7,362 bases of DNA from G039029935 sp039029935 (GTDB lineage: Bacteria; Chloroflexota; Anaerolineae; Caldilineales; Caldilineaceae), in NCBI GenBank assembly GCA_039029935.1, contig JBCCFC010000688.1, positions 1 through 7,362 on the forward strand. The letters run 5' to 3'. Every line of letters begins with the position of its first letter. The stretch's first letter is position 1. A program made the translations under genes and the position numbers. The notes under the pieces were generated by a model that made no database searches, was not told the DNA's origin, and saw only the letters and a list, made by a program, of their open reading frames with translations. Of the stretch, positions 1 through 6,016 are shown piece by piece.

Positions 1-307
1 CCAGAGTTGAGCCGTCTTTTGCAAGGAGTACAAACCCTTCTTGTAGCATGATTTCGGGCGATTCAAAATACCGTTCAGCCGTTATGTAATTCACCTTTTC
101 GTAATCAATAGCGGTGGCTTTGATGTTTGGGGTCGATAGGAAACGATAACCACCATTAACATACTCAGCAGCTTTCAGTCCCTTCCAACCAAGTCGAGCC
201 TTGACATCACATTTGAATTTAAGACGAATTACACGCCAATTTTCAGGAATATAATCGAGCCATTCGATACCTATTTTTTTGCGAAGATGGTATGTCTGAT
301 GTGACAT
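1..307 (-). CDS. hsdS: Type I restriction-modification specificity subunit HsdS, N-terminal part (runs off left edge)
   Basis: HsdS carries the target recognition domains that set the DNA sequence recognised by the HsdM2S methyltransferase and the HsdR2M2S nuclease. My translation from the ATG at 307-305 gives 102 open codons up to the window edge. It shows the usual entry of a first target recognition domain: IEWLDYIPENW at residues 14-24, ARLGWKGL at 37-44, RFLSTPNI at 55-62 and LLAKDGSTL at 94-102. Full HsdS proteins are normally about 400 residues with two recognition domains, so about three quarters lies outside. The ATG shares one base with the hsdM stop (TAATG), and AGGAGA at 320-315 sits 7 nt upstream, which fixes the start and implies coupling to hsdM. 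The recognition sequence cannot be predicted from this fragment. Confidence 0.93.
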   Translation of the reverse strand, partial: MSHQTYHLRKKIGIEWLDYIPENWRVIRLKFKCDVKARLGWKGLKAAEYVNGGYRFLSTPNIKATAIDYEKVNYITAERYFESPEIMLQEGFVLLAKDGSTL

Positions 308-2394
308 TAAATTGTCTCCTCGCTCAATATCTGAACCTTCTCCAACAACGCCCCAATCCGCGCCTCACTTCCCCGAATATCAGCCTCAATCGACTCCAAC
401 CCACGCGGCGGCTCATACACATAAAAATAGCGATTAAAATTAATCTCATAGCCAACCTTGCCGACCTGCCCATCGCTGTCATCCACAAAGCCCTCATCAA
501 TCCACGCATCGGCAACATAGGGCAGTACTTCCCGCGCAAAGAACTCAACGACGGGTGTATTGAGGGGCACACGCTCATAGTCCCGCAGGTCGGCGTCCGG
601 TTCAGCATTGCCCTTGCTGTCACGGCAAATCTCGGCCATCTCATCACGCTCACCCAACGTCTGCCAGAGCATCTTGGTCTGCGCCGCGCTCAATTTCATA
701 CCCTCCCGCCGCGCCACCTGCTTGACATCGGCCAAAAATTGGCTGCGGTCCATGTAGGTCTTGCCCTGTTTATCTGCACTCTGCCTGTCTTCGCCCTGAA
801 ACACCGCATCGCCAAGCAGGTTCAGGATAGCCGCCTGTTGCGTACGCCCCGCCGCCTCATCAATCCGTTTGGCCTCCTCATTGCGCTTCTTGCTCACCAC
901 CAAGTTGGTAAAGGCACTGCTCGCCTGCAAGCGCGCCAACCGTTCCTCGTTGACCACAAGGTTGAGCCGCAACGGTCGCTCCACCTTGATCTTGCGATAG
1001 CCAAAGTCGGTGGTCGCAAAGAGCTTGCTGTGTGTTTTGTCGGCAAAGTGCAAAAAGGTCGCCACAATCTCATCAAGGTGTCCATCGCTGATCTGCCGTC
1101 GTTTGTCGCCCAACGATTTGCGCATCGGCTCCCACAGCGTGGTGGCGTCGATCAACTGCACCTGACCCTGCCGTTTCACACGCTTGTCCTTGCTCAACAC
1201 CCACACATAGGTGCCAATGCCCGTGTTGTAAAACAACTGCTCTGGCAAGGCAATGATCGCCTCCAACCAATCATTCTCCAGCACCCAGCGTCGAATCTCG
1301 CTCTCACCACTACCCGCATCGCCTGTAAAGAGCGGCGATCCATTCATGATGACGGCCATGCGACTATGCGCCCCTTCACCCGCCTGCATCCGCGCCACCA
1401 TCTGCAACAAAAAGAGCGTCTGCCCATCGCTACTGCGTGGCAACCCCGGACTAAAGCGGCTGTTCAAACGCTTGGCCTCTGTCTGCACCACCGCCGCATC
1501 CTTGCGCCAGTCCTTGCCATAGGGTGGATTGGCAAGCAGATAGTTAAAGCGTTTGTCGCTGTGCTGGTCATCGCTCAACGTGCTGCCATGCGCAATGTTG
1601 TCGGCGTCACGCCCATCCTCGCTCTTCATGTAAAGGTCACTCTTGCAAACCGCATAGGTCTCTGGGTTGACCTCCTGCCCAAAGAGAATCACATTGGCCT
1701 CTGGGTTGCGCACCATGATGCGCTCCTTGGCACGGATCAACATGCCACCCGTGCCACAACAGGGATCATAGACCGTGACCGTGCGCTTGGGGACACCGAT
1801 AAAGTCATCATCCCCGGCCATCAACAACTCGGCCATAAGCATGACCACATCGGGCGGCGTAAAGTGTTCCCCCGGATTCTCGTTGCTGGCCTCGTTAAAC
1901 TTGCGAATCAACTCCTCAAAGATCGTCCCCATCTGCGTATTGTTCACCCGGTCGGGGTGCAGGTCCGCCTTGCGCATCTCGCCCACAAACAGATAGAGCA
2001 GGTTGCTGTTCTCTAGCTGTGTGATGGTGTTGGCAAAGTTGAACATCTCGATCACCTCACGCATGTTGGGGCTAAAGGCGTTGATGTAGAGCCGCAGATT
2101 GTCGCCCACATTGTCCGCGTCCTGATAGAGACGGTCAAAGTCATAGCGACTGGTGTTGTAAAAGGCAAAGCCCGACGCCCGCCGTAGCTGACGATCCAAC
2201 GCATCGGGTGCAATCTTGTCCTGTAGCTGCGCATGGCGTTTGCGCACAGCCTCACGCGTCGGTGACATCACCAGATCGATACGCCGCAACACGGTGAAGG
2301 GCAGGATGACATCGGGATATTTGCTGCGTCGAAAGTCATCGCGCAGCATGTTGGCTAAATTCCAGATAAAGTTAACGGTTTCGCTGTGGTTCAT
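307..2394 (-). CDS. hsdM: Type I restriction-modification DNA methyltransferase subunit HsdM (N6-adenine)
   Basis: HsdM transfers a methyl group from S-adenosylmethionine to the N6 of adenine in the bipartite site chosen by HsdS, and is also a structural part of the restriction complex. The 695-residue product starts with the helical HsdM N-terminal domain (about 1-150). The Rossmann methyltransferase domain follows: GEHFTP (motif X) at 175-180, the SAM-binding DPCCGTGGML at 210-219, and catalytic NPPY at 289-292. A C-terminal extension (about 480-695) ends in a charged helix, EADIRGSEARIGALLEKV, that may be a coiled coil. EcoKI HsdM is 529 residues, so this belongs to a longer subgroup. The ATG overlaps the upstream stop as ATGA, with AAGGAAG just before it, and the stop overlaps the hsdS start. 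The gene looks intact and is visibly more GC-rich than the DUF4058 genes. Confidence 0.97.
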   Translation of the reverse strand: MNHSETVNFIWNLANMLRDDFRRSKYPDVILPFTVLRRIDLVMSPTREAVRKRHAQLQDKIAPDALDRQLRRASGFAFYNTSRYDFDRLYQDADNVGDNLRLYINAFSPNMREVIEMFNFANTITQLENSNLLYLFVGEMRKADLHPDRVNNTQMGTIFEELIRKFNEASNENPGEHFTPPDVVMLMAELLMAGDDDFIGVPKRTVTVYDPCCGTGGMLIRAKERIMVRNPEANVILFGQEVNPETYAVCKSDLYMKSEDGRDADNIAHGSTLSDDQHSDKRFNYLLANPPYGKDWRKDAAVVQTEAKRLNSRFSPGLPRSSDGQTLFLLQMVARMQAGEGAHSRMAVIMNGSPLFTGDAGSGESEIRRWVLENDWLEAIIALPEQLFYNTGIGTYVWVLSKDKRVKRQGQVQLIDATTLWEPMRKSLGDKRRQISDGHLDEIVATFLHFADKTHSKLFATTDFGYRKIKVERPLRLNLVVNEERLARLQASSAFTNLVVSKKRNEEAKRIDEAAGRTQQAAILNLLGDAVFQGEDRQSADKQGKTYMDRSQFLADVKQVARREGMKLSAAQTKMLWQTLGERDEMAEICRDSKGNAEPDADLRDYERVPLNTPVVEFFAREVLPYVADAWIDEGFVDDSDGQVGKVGYEINFNRYFYVYEPPRGLESIEADIRGSEARIGALLEKVQILSEETI

Positions 2395-2918
2395 GAACTT
2401 CCTTTTGGCTCTCCCTCTTGGTGACGAGTCCCAACCTCCACTTCAACGCTCGCTTTTTGTGCATTCAACGCCGTTTGCTTCTTAAACCATGTCTCAACAA
2501 ACTCGAACGGCAACCCTGCTAACTGCTCCTCGGGTGTAAGTCCTGCTAACCGTTCCTCTAGTGTAAGTCCCGCCAACCGTTCCTCTAGTGTAAGTCCCGC
2601 CAACCGCTCCTCCAGTGTAAACCCTGCGACTATCTCCTTAGTTGTGAATATAGCCGATGCCTCCTCTAGCGTTAAGACACTCAATATCTCCTTTATGGAT
2701 AACCCTGCTAACCGTTCCTTTGGTGATAGCTCTACTAACCGCTCCTTTATAGATAGCCCTGCCATCCGTTCCTTTAGTGATAACCCTGCCATCCGTCTTT
2801 CTGGTGACATAAATAAAACCACCTGATCACCGATATCTTTGGCCACAAACTTTATATCCTCTGGTGATAATCCACTATATAACCCTGCCATTTTCAGCAT
2901 CCCCCTCGTCATCCTCAA
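2391..2918 (-). CDS. Nonapeptide-repeat protein without nuclease domain, partial paralogue of the upstream gene
   Basis: Unknown function. The 175-residue product is almost entirely the C-terminal module of the preceding 421-residue protein. Residues 9-35 (KMAGLYSGLSPEDIKFVAKD onward) match its residues 223-249. About eleven nine-residue repeats of the type LEERLAGLT follow at 39-137, then a tail (FVETWFKKQTALNAQ, ending in GEPKGSS) that matches the tail after the repeats in the larger protein. The PD-(D/E)XK-like domain is absent, and a stop lies two codons upstream of the TTG at 2918-2916, so it cannot extend further. GAGGTG at 2928-2923 would be 4 nt from that TTG or 10 nt from an ATG at 2912-2910, so the start is uncertain by two codons. 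It overlaps the upstream gene by 44 nt and hsdM by 4 nt (ATGA). It may be a product of repeat-mediated partial duplication or a separate helical partner protein. Confidence 0.8.
   Translation of the reverse strand: MRMTRGMLKMAGLYSGLSPEDIKFVAKDIGDQVVLFMSPERRMAGLSLKERMAGLSIKERLVELSPKERLAGLSIKEILSVLTLEEASAIFTTKEIVAGFTLEERLAGLTLEERLAGLTLEERLAGLTPEEQLAGLPFEFVETWFKKQTALNAQKASVEVEVGTRHQEGEPKGSS
2508..2804 (-). repeat. Degenerate 27-bp tandem repeats encoding about 11 nonapeptides
   Basis: Codons 39-137 of the shorter repeat protein form eleven in-frame units of nine residues, consensus (L/P/I)-(K/E)-E-R-(L/M)-A-G-L-(S/T). The three units at codons 102-128 are identical as protein (LEERLAGLT) but differ at a few bases. 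Outer units such as IKEILSVLT and LEEASAIFT have drifted. The unit length matches the array in the upstream gene, which shows common origin. The period is a multiple of three, so gain or loss of units would not shift the frame. Confidence 0.92.
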
Positions 2919-4140
2919 CTGTCACCTCGACCGCTGCCGCTTCTACATCCATACTCTCAGCGCGAGCCACAGACGCACCTATCTCATCTAGTGTCACCGC
3001 TTCTCGCTGATTCCCCTCTACATGCTGCATCTCGACAGGTGTACCCACGGGCTCGCCCTCATGACCAGCTACCTTCTCTACGCCTGCTTGTTGGGCATTC
3101 ACCGCTGATTGATGCTTCAACAACGTCTCAATAAAATCGGGTGATAAACTTTCTAGCAGATCCTGCGGTGCAAGCCCTGCCAAGCGGTCCTGTGGCGCAA
3201 GCCCTGCCACCCGCTCCTCTGGCGCAAGCCCTGCCACCCGCTCCTCTGGCGCAAGCCCTGCCACCCGCTCCTCTGGCGCAAGCCCTGCCACCCGCTCCTC
3301 TGGCGCATAATTTGATATGACCTCCTGCGGTGCAAACTCTGCTACTCGCTCTTCGAGTGATAATCCCGCCATCCGTTTTTCAGGTGGCAGCAGCAAAACA
3401 ACATCCTCACCAATATCATCCGCTACAAACTGTAAATCTTCCTGTGATAGTCGACTAAATAAACCTGCCATACTTAATACCTCCCTTGTCATATGCGGAC
3501 GCACCGCATAGGCATAACGTACATACGTCTGCAATTCTTCACGCGTCATCTGTGTCAATGCTTTACGGAATTCCCGTTTATCTGATGCAAAGAGTAACAA
3601 AAAGTAATTCTTTGGCACAATGAGCAATTGGTTGATGACAATCAAGTAAACAGTCGGAACGCCTTTTTGCAAATACACACCATCACCCACCGATGCAAAC
3701 GGTGAGCCCAACTCCGCTGCATAGGTAATTGTCGCTCGTGGTTTGCCAGCACACAGAATCGTGACCGTCATCTCTTTGGCCTTCACATCTTTTTCGGAAA
3801 GCAGTAGATGTTTTCGCGCATAGATGCGATGATAGTCTTTGGGTCTGAGACGGTCTTTCTTGCCCTTGAACTCGATTTGATTCTGCTTTTTGACATAGAA
3901 AAAGGGCGTTTCCGCAGCGACTCGTTGACGTTCACGTGTCTTTTTGATGGTCAACAGCACGTCAACCGTGCGTGGCAAACGGCTGACTTCAATCTCTGTT
4001 TCCAAACCAACATCATACTTGGATGCAACCTCTTCGACCAATATCTCCTTTAGGATGGGATCGATTGGATGACGAGGGATGGTTGTTTTTTCGTCTGATT
4101 GTGTTGTGGATGCACCACTGGATTCTTCTTTGTTGCTCAA
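2875..4140 (-). CDS. PD-(D/E)XK-like domain protein with C-terminal nonapeptide repeats, first gene of the hsd operon
   Basis: A 421-residue protein without a recognised name. Residues 25-130 have the layout of a PD-(D/E)XK nuclease-like domain: a helix with E33/E36/E37, then D60 in TVDVLLTI, then E90-F91-K92 in NQIEFKGKK, followed by DYHRIYARKHLLL. A second region (about 123-190) contains the hydrophobic VPTVYLIVINQLLIVP. Nine units of nine residues (PEERVAGLA type) occupy 253-333, and a linker plus acidic tail ends in EDDEGDAENGRVI. Related repeat proteins with an Rpn-like nuclease domain are, from memory, frequent in Chloroflexota and Cyanobacteria; nuclease activity here is inference. Translation starts at TTG 4140-4138, supported by AAGGAG at 4153-4148 (7 nt spacer) and by the next Met being residue 124. 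It overlaps the following gene by 44 nt and heads the hsd operon, which suggests an accessory role or a passenger position. Confidence 0.82.
   Translation of the reverse strand: MSNKEESSGASTTQSDEKTTIPRHPIDPILKEILVEEVASKYDVGLETEIEVSRLPRTVDVLLTIKKTRERQRVAAETPFFYVKKQNQIEFKGKKDRLRPKDYHRIYARKHLLLSEKDVKAKEMTVTILCAGKPRATITYAAELGSPFASVGDGVYLQKGVPTVYLIVINQLLIVPKNYFLLLFASDKREFRKALTQMTREELQTYVRYAYAVRPHMTREVLSMAGLFSRLSQEDLQFVADDIGEDVVLLLPPEKRMAGLSLEERVAEFAPQEVISNYAPEERVAGLAPEERVAGLAPEERVAGLAPEERVAGLAPQDRLAGLAPQDLLESLSPDFIETLLKHQSAVNAQQAGVEKVAGHEGEPVGTPVEMQHVEGNQREAVTLDEIGASVARAESMDVEAAAVEVTVEDDEGDAENGRVI
3194..3301 (-). repeat. Four perfect 27-bp tandem repeats
   Basis: Units at 3194-3220, 3221-3247, 3248-3274 and 3275-3301 are identical base for base, and a further partial unit begins at 3302. 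On the minus strand each codes for the nonapeptide PEERVAGLA in a shifted register. More diverged units flank them on both sides (about 3142-3193 and 3308-3384), giving nine units in the protein. Perfect identity at synonymous positions points to recent expansion by slippage or unequal crossing over. Copy number probably varies between strains, without changing frame. Confidence 0.96.
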
Positions 4141-4147
4141 CGGTTTT

Positions 4148-4153
4148 CTCCTT
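4148..4153 (-). promoter_or_regulatory. Ribosome binding site that decides a TTG start
   Basis: AAGGAG on the minus strand lies 7 nt before the TTG at 4140-4138. There is no in-frame ATG until residue 124, inside the nuclease-like domain, so this site is the main support for a TTG start of the first hsd-operon gene. Confidence 0.75.
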
Positions 4154-4187
4154 GTTGGCGGCGATAATATAGTTGATACATCGCTTT

Positions 4188-4216
4188 ATTGTATGGGTAA
4201 GTGAGAATTTATGCAA
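4188..4216 (-). promoter_or_regulatory. Candidate sigma70-type promoter for the hsd operon
   Basis: On the minus strand, TTGCAT (4216-4211) and TACAAT (4193-4188) are 17 nt apart. The -10 box matches the consensus at five of six bases, while the -35 box is weak (three of six). It lies about 48 nt upstream of the TTG start of the first operon gene, in the only sizeable gap from which the four overlapping genes could be transcribed. A second, weaker pair (TTGTGA and TAAATT, 16 nt apart) lies just upstream. Confidence 0.35.
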
Positions 4217-4324
4217 ACATATGTCCATCACAATAATTTTTGCAGAAACTTAAGCATTCTAGACAAATTTCTTTTTGACTTTTAAAATGGGCGAACCGCC
4301 AGTGTGTGAGAAATGTTGATACAC

Positions 4325-4353
4325 TTGCTTGGGCGGGGAAAGTGTGGAATAAT
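4325..4353 (+). promoter_or_regulatory. Weak candidate promoter for the small gene and aminotransferase
   Basis: TTGCTT (4325-4330) and AATAAT (4348-4353) are separated by 17 nt on the plus strand, about 73 nt before the start at 4427. The -10 box matches at five of six bases and the -35 box at three of six. This is the best pair I see in the rightward direction of the 286-bp divergent gap, but it could be chance in AT-rich sequence. Confidence 0.25.
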
Positions 4354-4426
4354 GAATGGACATAAGATTGTATGAATTATGGTGTCATTGTAGCGAACAA
4401 AAACGTTATCAAAGGAATCAAATTAT

Positions 4427-4633
4427 ATGGAAATAATCCAACTATTGCCAGAATTACGCAAACTCAAACGAACAGAAAGATTGCATGTGATGCAGTTTTT
4501 AGTCTCCGAGTTAGCACAAGAAGAAATTGACTTAATTCAACCAGACTTTTCATATTCAGTTCGGTTTCCTGATAATGTCTTTAAAGCAGCAGACACGATG
4601 CTTCAAGTACGAAACGAGGAGAAAACACAATAA
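4427..4633 (+). CDS. Small hypothetical protein, 68 residues
   Basis: Function unknown. The product is a small, mostly helical, charged protein with no signal peptide or membrane segment. Its first half (MEIIQLLPELRKLKRTERLH followed by VMQFLVSELAQEE) recalls short proteins common in Cyanobacteria and Chloroflexota. Some of these sit in antitoxin-like positions, but no toxin gene follows here, so I do not call it an antitoxin. AAAGGA at 4411-4416 lies 10 nt before the ATG. The stop is four bases before the aminotransferase start, so the two are probably translated from one mRNA. It could be a short regulator or an orphan ORF. Its sensible start, ribosome site and tight spacing favour a real gene. 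Confidence 0.65.
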   Translation: MEIIQLLPELRKLKRTERLHVMQFLVSELAQEEIDLIQPDFSYSVRFPDNVFKAADTMLQVRNEEKTQ

Positions 4634-4637
4634 ATCT

Positions 4638-5882
4638 ATGAATAAAACATCAACTTTCCAAGCAGCCAGCCGTGTACGTGGCTTTGGCACAACCGTTTTT
4701 GCAGAGTTTACACCGCTCGCCAATAAGCACAATGCTGTGAACCTCGGCCAAGGGTTTCCCAATTTTGGCGCACCGGATTTTATCAAAGAGGCCGCAAAAC
4801 AGGCCATTGATGCTGAACTCAATCAATATACACGCACCGAAGGGCATCCGCGATTGGTCAACGCACTTGCCAATGTCTACAGCCCGCTGTTCGAGCGTGA
4901 GCTTAATCCTCTTAGTGAAATTGTCGTCACTGTTGGCGCAACTGAGGGCATCTTTGCCACCATCCAAGCATTGGTTGAACCAGGGGACGAGGTGATTCTC
5001 ATCGAGCCATTTTATGATAGCTATCCTGCCTCGGTCATCATGGCAGGCGGCACACCCGTCTATGTGCCGTTGAGATTTGATGATAGTGCCACCAGTGCGA
5101 GCCAGTGGACGTTGGATATGGCTGAACTCACCGCCGCCATCACCGACAAAACCCGTCTGCTGATCATCAACACACCGCTCAATCCAGTGGGCAAAGTCTT
5201 CAACCGAGAAGAACTAACCCAAATCGCCACGCTGGTGCAGGAACACGACATCTATGTCCTGAGCGATGAAGTCTATGAGTGGATGGTTTATGGCGAAAAA
5301 GGGGATTTGGATAATCCGGTTGATCATGTACGCATCGCCACGCTGCCCGGCATGTGGGAACGGACGGTAACGTTGGGCAGCGCGGGCAAGACTTATTCTG
5401 TGACGGGCTGGAAAATTGGTTGGGCCATTACGTCTGCACCCATGGCACGAGCCATTGTCCAAGTGCATCAGTGGATTCCCTTCACCGTTGCTACGCCATT
5501 CCAAGAAGCGGTTGCCATCGCACTTGAACAATCACATGAAGCCGACTATTTTAGATGGCTGCGTCAGATGTACCAAGAGAAACGAGATAAGTTGCTGCCT
5601 GCGTTAAGTGAAGCAGGGTTGACACCGATGCAACCGGATGGCTCCTACTTTATTCTGACTGATACAAGCAACATTGAGCTGCCTGCCGGTGAAGATGATG
5701 GCTTGCGTGACTTCGCCCTCTGCCGTTGGTTGACCAAAGAGGTCGGTGTCGCCGCCATCCCACCGAGCGCATTTTACAGCCCAGAACATCAACATATGAC
5801 GGCAAATCTGGCACGTTTCTGTTTTTGCAAGACAGATGATATGCTAGATGCGGCAGCGGAGCGGTTGCGGAAATTGAGATAG
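4638..5882 (+). CDS. PLP-dependent class I/II aminotransferase, kynurenine/methionine (glutamine transaminase K) type
   Basis: A cytosolic fold-type I aminotransferase that moves an amino group from an amino acid to a 2-oxo acid through pyridoxal phosphate. The 414-residue product has the usual length. Seen in order: the N-terminal NLGQGFPNFGAPDF, cofactor phosphate-contact region GATEGIF at 100-106, NTPLNPVGK with N182, SDEVYE with D210 and Y213, the Schiff-base lysine K251 in GSAGKTYSVTGWKIGW, and carboxylate-binding R393 in NLARFCF. GQGFPNF and GKTYSVTGWKIGW are typical of the kynurenine-oxoglutarate and YbdL methionine aminotransferase group. The exact substrate cannot be read from sequence. 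I chose ATG 4638 because conserved sequence begins soon after it; an ATG at 4575 would add 21 unlike residues and overlap the upstream gene. The nearest GAGGAG (4616-4621) is 16 nt away, so translation may rely on coupling. All key residues are present. Confidence 0.93.
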   Translation: MNKTSTFQAASRVRGFGTTVFAEFTPLANKHNAVNLGQGFPNFGAPDFIKEAAKQAIDAELNQYTRTEGHPRLVNALANVYSPLFERELNPLSEIVVTVGATEGIFATIQALVEPGDEVILIEPFYDSYPASVIMAGGTPVYVPLRFDDSATSASQWTLDMAELTAAITDKTRLLIINTPLNPVGKVFNREELTQIATLVQEHDIYVLSDEVYEWMVYGEKGDLDNPVDHVRIATLPGMWERTVTLGSAGKTYSVTGWKIGWAITSAPMARAIVQVHQWIPFTVATPFQEAVAIALEQSHEADYFRWLRQMYQEKRDKLLPALSEAGLTPMQPDGSYFILTDTSNIELPAGEDDGLRDFALCRWLTKEVGVAAIPPSAFYSPEHQHMTANLARFCFCKTDDMLDAAAERLRKLR

Positions 5883-5908
5883 GTTTACCGACGAGAGTGC
5901 TGAGGGAT

Positions 5909-5933
5909 GTAGGGGTGTGATGGTGTAGGGGTG
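5909..5933 (+). repeat. Two direct copies of a G-rich 10-mer
   Basis: TGTAGGGGTG occurs at 5909-5918 and again at 5924-5933, with TGATGG-like sequence after each. It lies in the gap between the aminotransferase stop and the first DUF4058 gene. GGTGTAG at 5922-5928 is the reverse complement of CTACACC at 5976-5982, but the 47-nt loop makes a stable hairpin unlikely. Confidence 0.7.
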
Positions 5934-5952
5934 ATGGTGAAGTGAGGAACCT

Positions 5953-5976
5953 TTCAACTCTTCAACTCTTCAACTC
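5953..5976 (+). repeat. Three perfect tandem copies of an 8-bp unit
   Basis: TTCAACTC is repeated exactly three times (5953-5960, 5961-5968, 5969-5976) about 40 nt upstream of the first DUF4058 start. It is a simple-sequence array in noncoding DNA and could change copy number by slippage. Whether it affects expression of the gene downstream is unknown. Confidence 0.9.
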
Positions 5977-6004
5977 TACACCTCCATGTTCTCTGTCGTA
6001 ATAA

Positions 6005-6010
6005 AGGAGG
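6005..6010 (+). promoter_or_regulatory. Strong Shine-Dalgarno site for the first DUF4058 gene
   Basis: AGGAGG lies 6 nt before the ATG at 6017. It fixes the start, which also matches the conserved DUF4058 N-terminus with its FPGMDPWLE motif. Confidence 0.85.
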
Positions 6011-6016
6011 TTATTA

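Noticed and set aside
292..2016. A 574-codon open frame on the plus strand, antisense to hsdM
   Set aside because: It overlies hsdM, whose motifs are unambiguous. Its translation is low in complexity of motif, rich in His/Leu/Arg and matches no family I know. Such mirror frames are common opposite GC-rich genes.
3194..3301. CRISPR-like array of regular repeats
   Set aside because: Units are 27 bp and directly adjacent with no spacers, and they code in frame for PEERVAGLA in a longer protein.
3153..3335. A 60-codon frame with repeated RSGWQGLRQ on the minus strand
   Set aside because: It is the 27-bp repeat array read in another frame, so its repeats are automatic.
4212..4245. Operator-like inverted repeat TGCAAA...TTTGCA in the divergent region
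   Set aside because: The arms are only six bases with a long spacer in AT-rich DNA, so chance is a sufficient explanation.
4427..4633. Antitoxin of a toxin-antitoxin pair
   Set aside because: Size and helical character fit, but the next gene is an aminotransferase and no toxin-like gene lies on either side.
4575..4637. Upstream ATG start for the aminotransferase (21 extra residues)
   Set aside because: The extra residues (MSLKQQTRCFKYETRR...) overlap the small gene and do not resemble the family N-terminus; ATG 4638 fits better.
5922..5982. Rho-independent terminator after the aminotransferase
   Set aside because: The inverted arms GGTGTAG/CTACACC are 47 nt apart and no T-run follows. I see no convincing stem-loop in this gap.
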